Source: Actinomadura rubteroloni (GTDB lineage: Bacteria > Actinomycetota > Actinomycetes > Streptosporangiales > Streptosporangiaceae). Taken from it: a stretch of DNA of 64,000 nt. Numbering within the stretch: position 1 is the first letter of the stretch; every line of letters starts with the position of its first letter. The notes under the pieces were generated by a model that did not search any database, was not told the DNA's origin, and saw nothing but the letters and a program-made list of their open reading frames with translations. Of the stretch, positions 61,173 to 64,000 are shown piece by piece. The stretch lies in NCBI RefSeq assembly GCF_002911665.1, contig NZ_MTBP01000002.1, positions 930,001 to 994,000 on the forward strand, read 5' to 3'. Made by a program: the position numbers and the translations under genes.

Positions 61173-62300
61173 TCAGCCGGGGCCGAGGCGCGCGGCCGTC
61201 TCCAGCAGCAGGGCGTGGACGAACGCCTGCGGCAGGTTCGCGCGGAGCTGCCGCTGCCGGACGTCGTACTCCTCGGTGAACAGCCCGGTCGTGCCGCAGC
61301 CGGAGCGGACGCGCTCGAACCGGGCGCGGGCCGCCGCCGTGTCGCCCGCGCGGTGCTCGGCGAGGGCGAGCAGGAAGCCGCAGAGCATGAACGCGCCCTC
61401 GGCCTCACCGAGCGGACGGTCCCCGACGCGGTACCGGTAGACGAACCCGTCCTCGGTGAGGCCGTCCCGGATCTCGCGCAGCGTCGCGTCCGTCCCGGCG
61501 GACAGGGCGTCGCGGATCATCGGGACGAGCAGCGCCGCGTCCACCCGGTCGTCGCCGGGCGCGCGGCGCCAGTACCCGCGACGCGTGAGGCCCGTGGCGG
61601 CCGTCCGGTCGAGGATCGCGTCGGCCAGGGACCGCCACCCGTCGGCCTCGGCGGGGGTCGCGAGGGACGCGGCGGCGGCGCGCAGGCCCGCGACGCAGGC
61701 GAGCCGCGAGTGCGTCCAGAGCCGATCTTCGGTCTCCCACACGCCCGCGTCGGGCCGCTCCCAGCGCCGGGCGATTACGTCGGCGGCGACGCGCGCGGCC
61801 GAGGCGGCGTCCTCGGTGAGCCGTCCGGCGGACGCGGCCGTCGCGAACAGGTGCAGCGCCTCCCCGACCGCGTCGAGCTGGAACTGCCGGTTCACGCGGT
61901 TGCCGACGACGACGTCCGAGCCGGGATAGCCGGGCAGGCCGACGCGGCGCTCGTCCGGGACGGGCCCGCCGTGGACGGTGTAGGCGGGGCGCAGCCGGTC
62001 GCCGTCGGCGAGGACCCGCGCGGAGACGAACGCGACCGCCGAATCCAGCAGCTCCAGGCGGGCGCCGTGCGCGGCGACGGCCTCGCCCGCGTAGCACTGG
62101 TCGCGGATCCAGGCGTAGCGGTAGTCGTAGTTGCGGCCCGCGCCGGACCGCTCGGGCAGCGAGGTCGTGACGGCGGCGGCCATCCCTCCCGACGCGGCCG
62201 TCAGCCCGTGCAGGACGGCGTAGGCGAGGCGGCAGTCGGCGGGCGCGGCCGTGTTTATTGCAATCCCGGCCTGCTGCGCTCGCTGGCGCTCGCTCCGCAA
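61173..62300 (-). pseudogene. 5'-truncated GH15 glucoamylase/trehalase-like gene
   Basis: 375 codons; full GH15 enzymes have about 600. What remains begins at CRLAYAVLHGLTAASGGM, includes GRNYDYRYAWIRDQCYAG, the catalytic-acid region GVWETEDRLWTHSRL and the base region FTEEYDVRQRQLRANLPQ. The N-terminal super-sandwich domain (about 220 residues) is missing. The upstream 19 codons are read from the repeat element, so the current start (ATG 62300) is artificial. Activity of the leftover (alpha/alpha)6 barrel is doubtful. Confidence 0.8.
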
Positions 62301-62409
62301 CCGTGCTTGTGCGAGTGCTGCATCGCTTCGCGATCTTCCCGCCCGTGGGGACTCGCCTTCGGCGTCGTCCCCACGGGCGCTCAGTTAACGCACTCGCGCG
62401 ACGGCTGAG
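62254..62409. repeat. Multi-hairpin repeat element, copy A
   Basis: Near-identical in reverse orientation to 62616-62768. Contains a 12-bp hairpin (62341-62352 with 62367-62378, inner CGCC-TTC-GGCG), an ATCGC-TTC-GCGAT stem (62322-62334) and a GCGCTCGCTGGCGCTCGC stretch. Ends ...GTTAACGCACTCGCGCGACGGCTGAG. A short third piece of its end recurs at 62427-62450. Confidence 0.85.
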
Positions 62410-62615
62410 CACTCCTCATGGCCGAAAACGCACTTGCGCGACGGCTGAGCCTTTCCGACGCGACCGGATGCGGCGGTTACCGTGGCGCCACCGCCGTCGA
62501 GATCGGGGAGCGCGACCTGCGCCGGCTGCTCGGCGCAGCGCCGGACGCGTCCAGACGCGCCCGTGTCGTCGGCCGAGGCGACACGGGAACCACCGCACGC
62601 AGCTGTGCCAGCATC
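62410..62615. other. Spacer between the inverted elements, no gene seen
   Basis: About 205 bases with a partial element end (62427-62450). Short open frames on both strands show no recognisable protein. It may be a remnant of what separated the GH15 and SDR genes. Confidence 0.6.
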
Positions 62616-62768
62616 CTCAGCCGTCGCGCGAGCGCGTTAACTGAGCGCCCGGGGACGAAGCCGAAGGCGAGTCCCCGGGCGGGAAGATCGCGAAGCGATG
62701 CCGCGCTCGCACCGGGCTCGGTTGCGGAGCGAGCGCCAGCGAGCGCAGCAGGCCGAGAGCGCAATGAA
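62616..62768. repeat. Multi-hairpin repeat element, copy B (inverted)
   Basis: Reverse complement of copy A over about 150 bases with few changes. Its main hairpin (62647-62656 with 62671-62680) is two base pairs shorter than in copy A: both arms lost the matching bases. Ends 10 bases before the SDR stop codon. Confidence 0.85.
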
Positions 62769-62778
62769 CCCGGCCGGC

Positions 62779-63795
62779 TCACCGGGAGCGCAGGTAGGCG
62801 GCGCCGCCGACGCCCGCCAGGCCCGCCGCCCCGGCGGCGAGCAGCCCCCGGTGCTCGGACGCCCAGCGCTGGAGGCTGCGCGGGTGCGCGCGGTCGTCGA
62901 AGTCGCCGTGCGCGCCGAAGTCGTGGCCGCCGGTGTCGTCGGCGGGCCGCCACAGGTTGGCGGGCGCGTCCGGGTCGGCGGGACGTCCGGTCTGCTGGGA
63001 GCCGTAGCCCGTCCGGGCGAGGTAGCGGTCCAGCAGGCCGGGCGCGATCCGGTTGCCGAGGATCGTCCCGACCGTGCTGCCGCCGACCCAGTACTCGCGG
63101 CGGCGCGGGTGCGCGGCGGCGTGGACGAGCGCCCGCGCCGCCACCTCCGGCTGGTAGATCGGCGGGACGGGCTGCGGACGGTCCGGCAGCCGGTTCTCCA
63201 CCCAGTCGAACTGTGGGGTGTTCACGGCGGGCATGTGGACGATCGTCGCGCGCACGTGCGACCGGCGGTGCAGCAGTTCGGTCCGCACCGACTCGTGCAT
63301 CCCCTGGACGGCGTGCTTGGCGCCGCAGTACGCCGACTGGAGCGGGATCCCGCGCTTGGCGAGCGCCGAGCCGGTCTGGACGATCGTCCCGTGGTCGCGC
63401 GGCAGCATCCGGTCCAGCGCGGCGCGCGTCCCGTGGACGAACCCGAGGTAGGTGACCTCGGTGACGCGGCGGAACTCCTCCGGGGCGATCTCGGTGAAGG
63501 GCGCGAACACCGAGGTGAACGCGACGTTGATCCAGACGTCGATGGGGCCGAGTTCGGTCTCGACGCGGTCGGCGGCGGCGTCGACCTGCGCGAAGTCGGC
63601 GACGTCCACGGGAATGGGCAGCGCGGTGCCGCCCGCGTCCCGGACGTCGCGGGCCGCCGCGCCGAGCCCGGTCGCCCCGCGCGCCAGCAGCGCGACCCGG
63701 TCCCCCCGCGCGCCGAGCAGCCGCGCCGTCGCGCGGCCGATGCCGCCGCTAGCCCCGGTGAGGACGACGACGCGCGGCGCTCGCTGCCGAGCCAT
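62779..63795 (-). CDS. SDR oxidoreductase with C-terminal membrane anchor
   Basis: 338 residues from ATG 63795, after AGGAGG; an in-frame start 35 codons upstream is rejected. TGASGGIG, a catalytic Ser in QTGSAL, YCGAK and the INVAF segment in place of NNAG. After the SDR core an extension of about 100 residues ends in a hydrophobic helix ([19 protein letters not shown]), suggesting membrane attachment. Such SDRs occur beside GH15 and TPP-enzyme genes in actinomycetes. Confidence 0.9.
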   Translation of the reverse strand: MARQRAPRVVVLTGASGGIGRATARLLGARGDRVALLARGATGLGAAARDVRDAGGTALPIPVDVADFAQVDAAADRVETELGPIDVWINVAFTSVFAPFTEIAPEEFRRVTEVTYLGFVHGTRAALDRMLPRDHGTIVQTGSALAKRGIPLQSAYCGAKHAVQGMHESVRTELLHRRSHVRATIVHMPAVNTPQFDWVENRLPDRPQPVPPIYQPEVAARALVHAAAHPRRREYWVGGSTVGTILGNRIAPGLLDRYLARTGYGSQQTGRPADPDAPANLWRPADDTGGHDFGAHGDFDDRAHPRSLQRWASEHRGLLAAGAAGLAGVGGAAYLRSR

Positions 63796-63900
63796 GATGT
63801 CCACCTTCCTCCTGCTGAACGTGCGGGGGCGGCCTACCCGAGGGGGCGGTGTCCTAACGAGCGCCGTGTCAAAGGCGATTTCACGGGCACGGGACCCCAC

Positions 63901-64000
63901 ATGGGGAAAATCGCATCGGAAGCGCTGATCGAACGGCTCATCGACTGGGGGGTCGACACGATCTTCGGCCTGCCCGGGGACGGCATCAACGGCATCATGG
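63901..64000 (+). CDS. TPP-dependent enzyme, N-terminus (pyruvate oxidase/acetolactate synthase-like), cut by window end
   Basis: Only 33 codons are visible. [20 protein letters not shown] is the start of the thiamine-pyrophosphate pyrimidine-binding domain. The catalytic Glu is outside the window. The exact enzyme cannot be decided. It is divergent from the SDR. Confidence 0.75.
   Translation, partial: MGKIASEALIERLIDWGVDTIFGLPGDGINGIM

Noticed and set aside
62254..62768. Insertion sequence
   Set aside because: The inverted copies look like IS ends, but the spacer of about 205 bases encodes no transposase and no target duplication was seen.
62418..63455. A 345-codon plus-strand frame starting between the repeats
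   Set aside because: It runs through repeat B and antisense to the SDR; no recognisable domain.

Overview
The window is a very GC-rich chromosomal segment from a filamentous-type actinomycete. The evidence is the strong third-position GC bias, frequent GTG starts, tight ATGA/GTGA gene overlaps, and the conserved actinobacterial order smc-ftsY-amtB-glnB-glnD-ffh-rpsP-KH-rimM-trmD-rplS-lepB-rnhB. A streptosporangialean such as Actinomadura is a guess; no rRNA or tRNA is present to place it.

Region 1 (about 1-26,200) is a biosynthetic gene cluster. It opens with the 3' part of a giant modular type I polyketide synthase (PKS): the end of a DH-ER-KR-ACP module, then two complete KS-AT-DH-KR-ACP modules, both malonyl-type. 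A perfect 19-bp hairpin terminator separates it from a convergent, translationally coupled operon on the minus strand: a Cys-nucleophile thioesterase-like hydrolase, a one-module NRPS (C-A-PCP) and a SARP activator. Rightward follow a small unknown protein with an SDR, a TetR repressor with an MFS exporter, a MupA-type luciferase-like monooxygenase, a giant LuxR-type LAL regulator, and a convergent flavin reductase that probably feeds the monooxygenase. The A-domain code reads close to a glycine signature, so the simplest product model is a polyketide ending in a conjugated dienoyl group amidated with glycine. Three promoters carry a matching direct-repeat box (TAGGGGG-N3-TAGGGGC type) just upstream of the promoter hexamers; it is the best candidate for the LAL binding site.

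Region 2 (about 26,260-58,050) is core genome, mostly on the minus strand. It holds rnhB, lepB, rplS, trmD, rimM, a KH protein, rpsP and ffh; the nitrogen operon amtB-glnB-glnD with GlnR-like boxes; ftsY and smc; a Tat-exported esterase on the plus strand; acyP, mutM, rnc, rpmF, yceD, coaD, a class B PBP and rsmD; a HEAT-repeat protein preceded by a possible leader peptide; recG, a DAK-type protein, divergent rpmB, thiD, thiL, a RAM-domain regulator and a DUF3515 lipoprotein. Several clear intrinsic terminators mark operon ends.

Region 3 (about 58,050-64,000) is accessory: an orphan protein, a class 3 lipase with a palindromic promoter, a 13-bp tandem repeat overlapping the stop codon of a zinc alcohol dehydrogenase, a 5'-truncated GH15 glucoamylase-like gene, a pair of inverted ~155-bp multi-hairpin elements, an SDR, and the first codons of a TPP-dependent oxidase/synthase running off the right edge.
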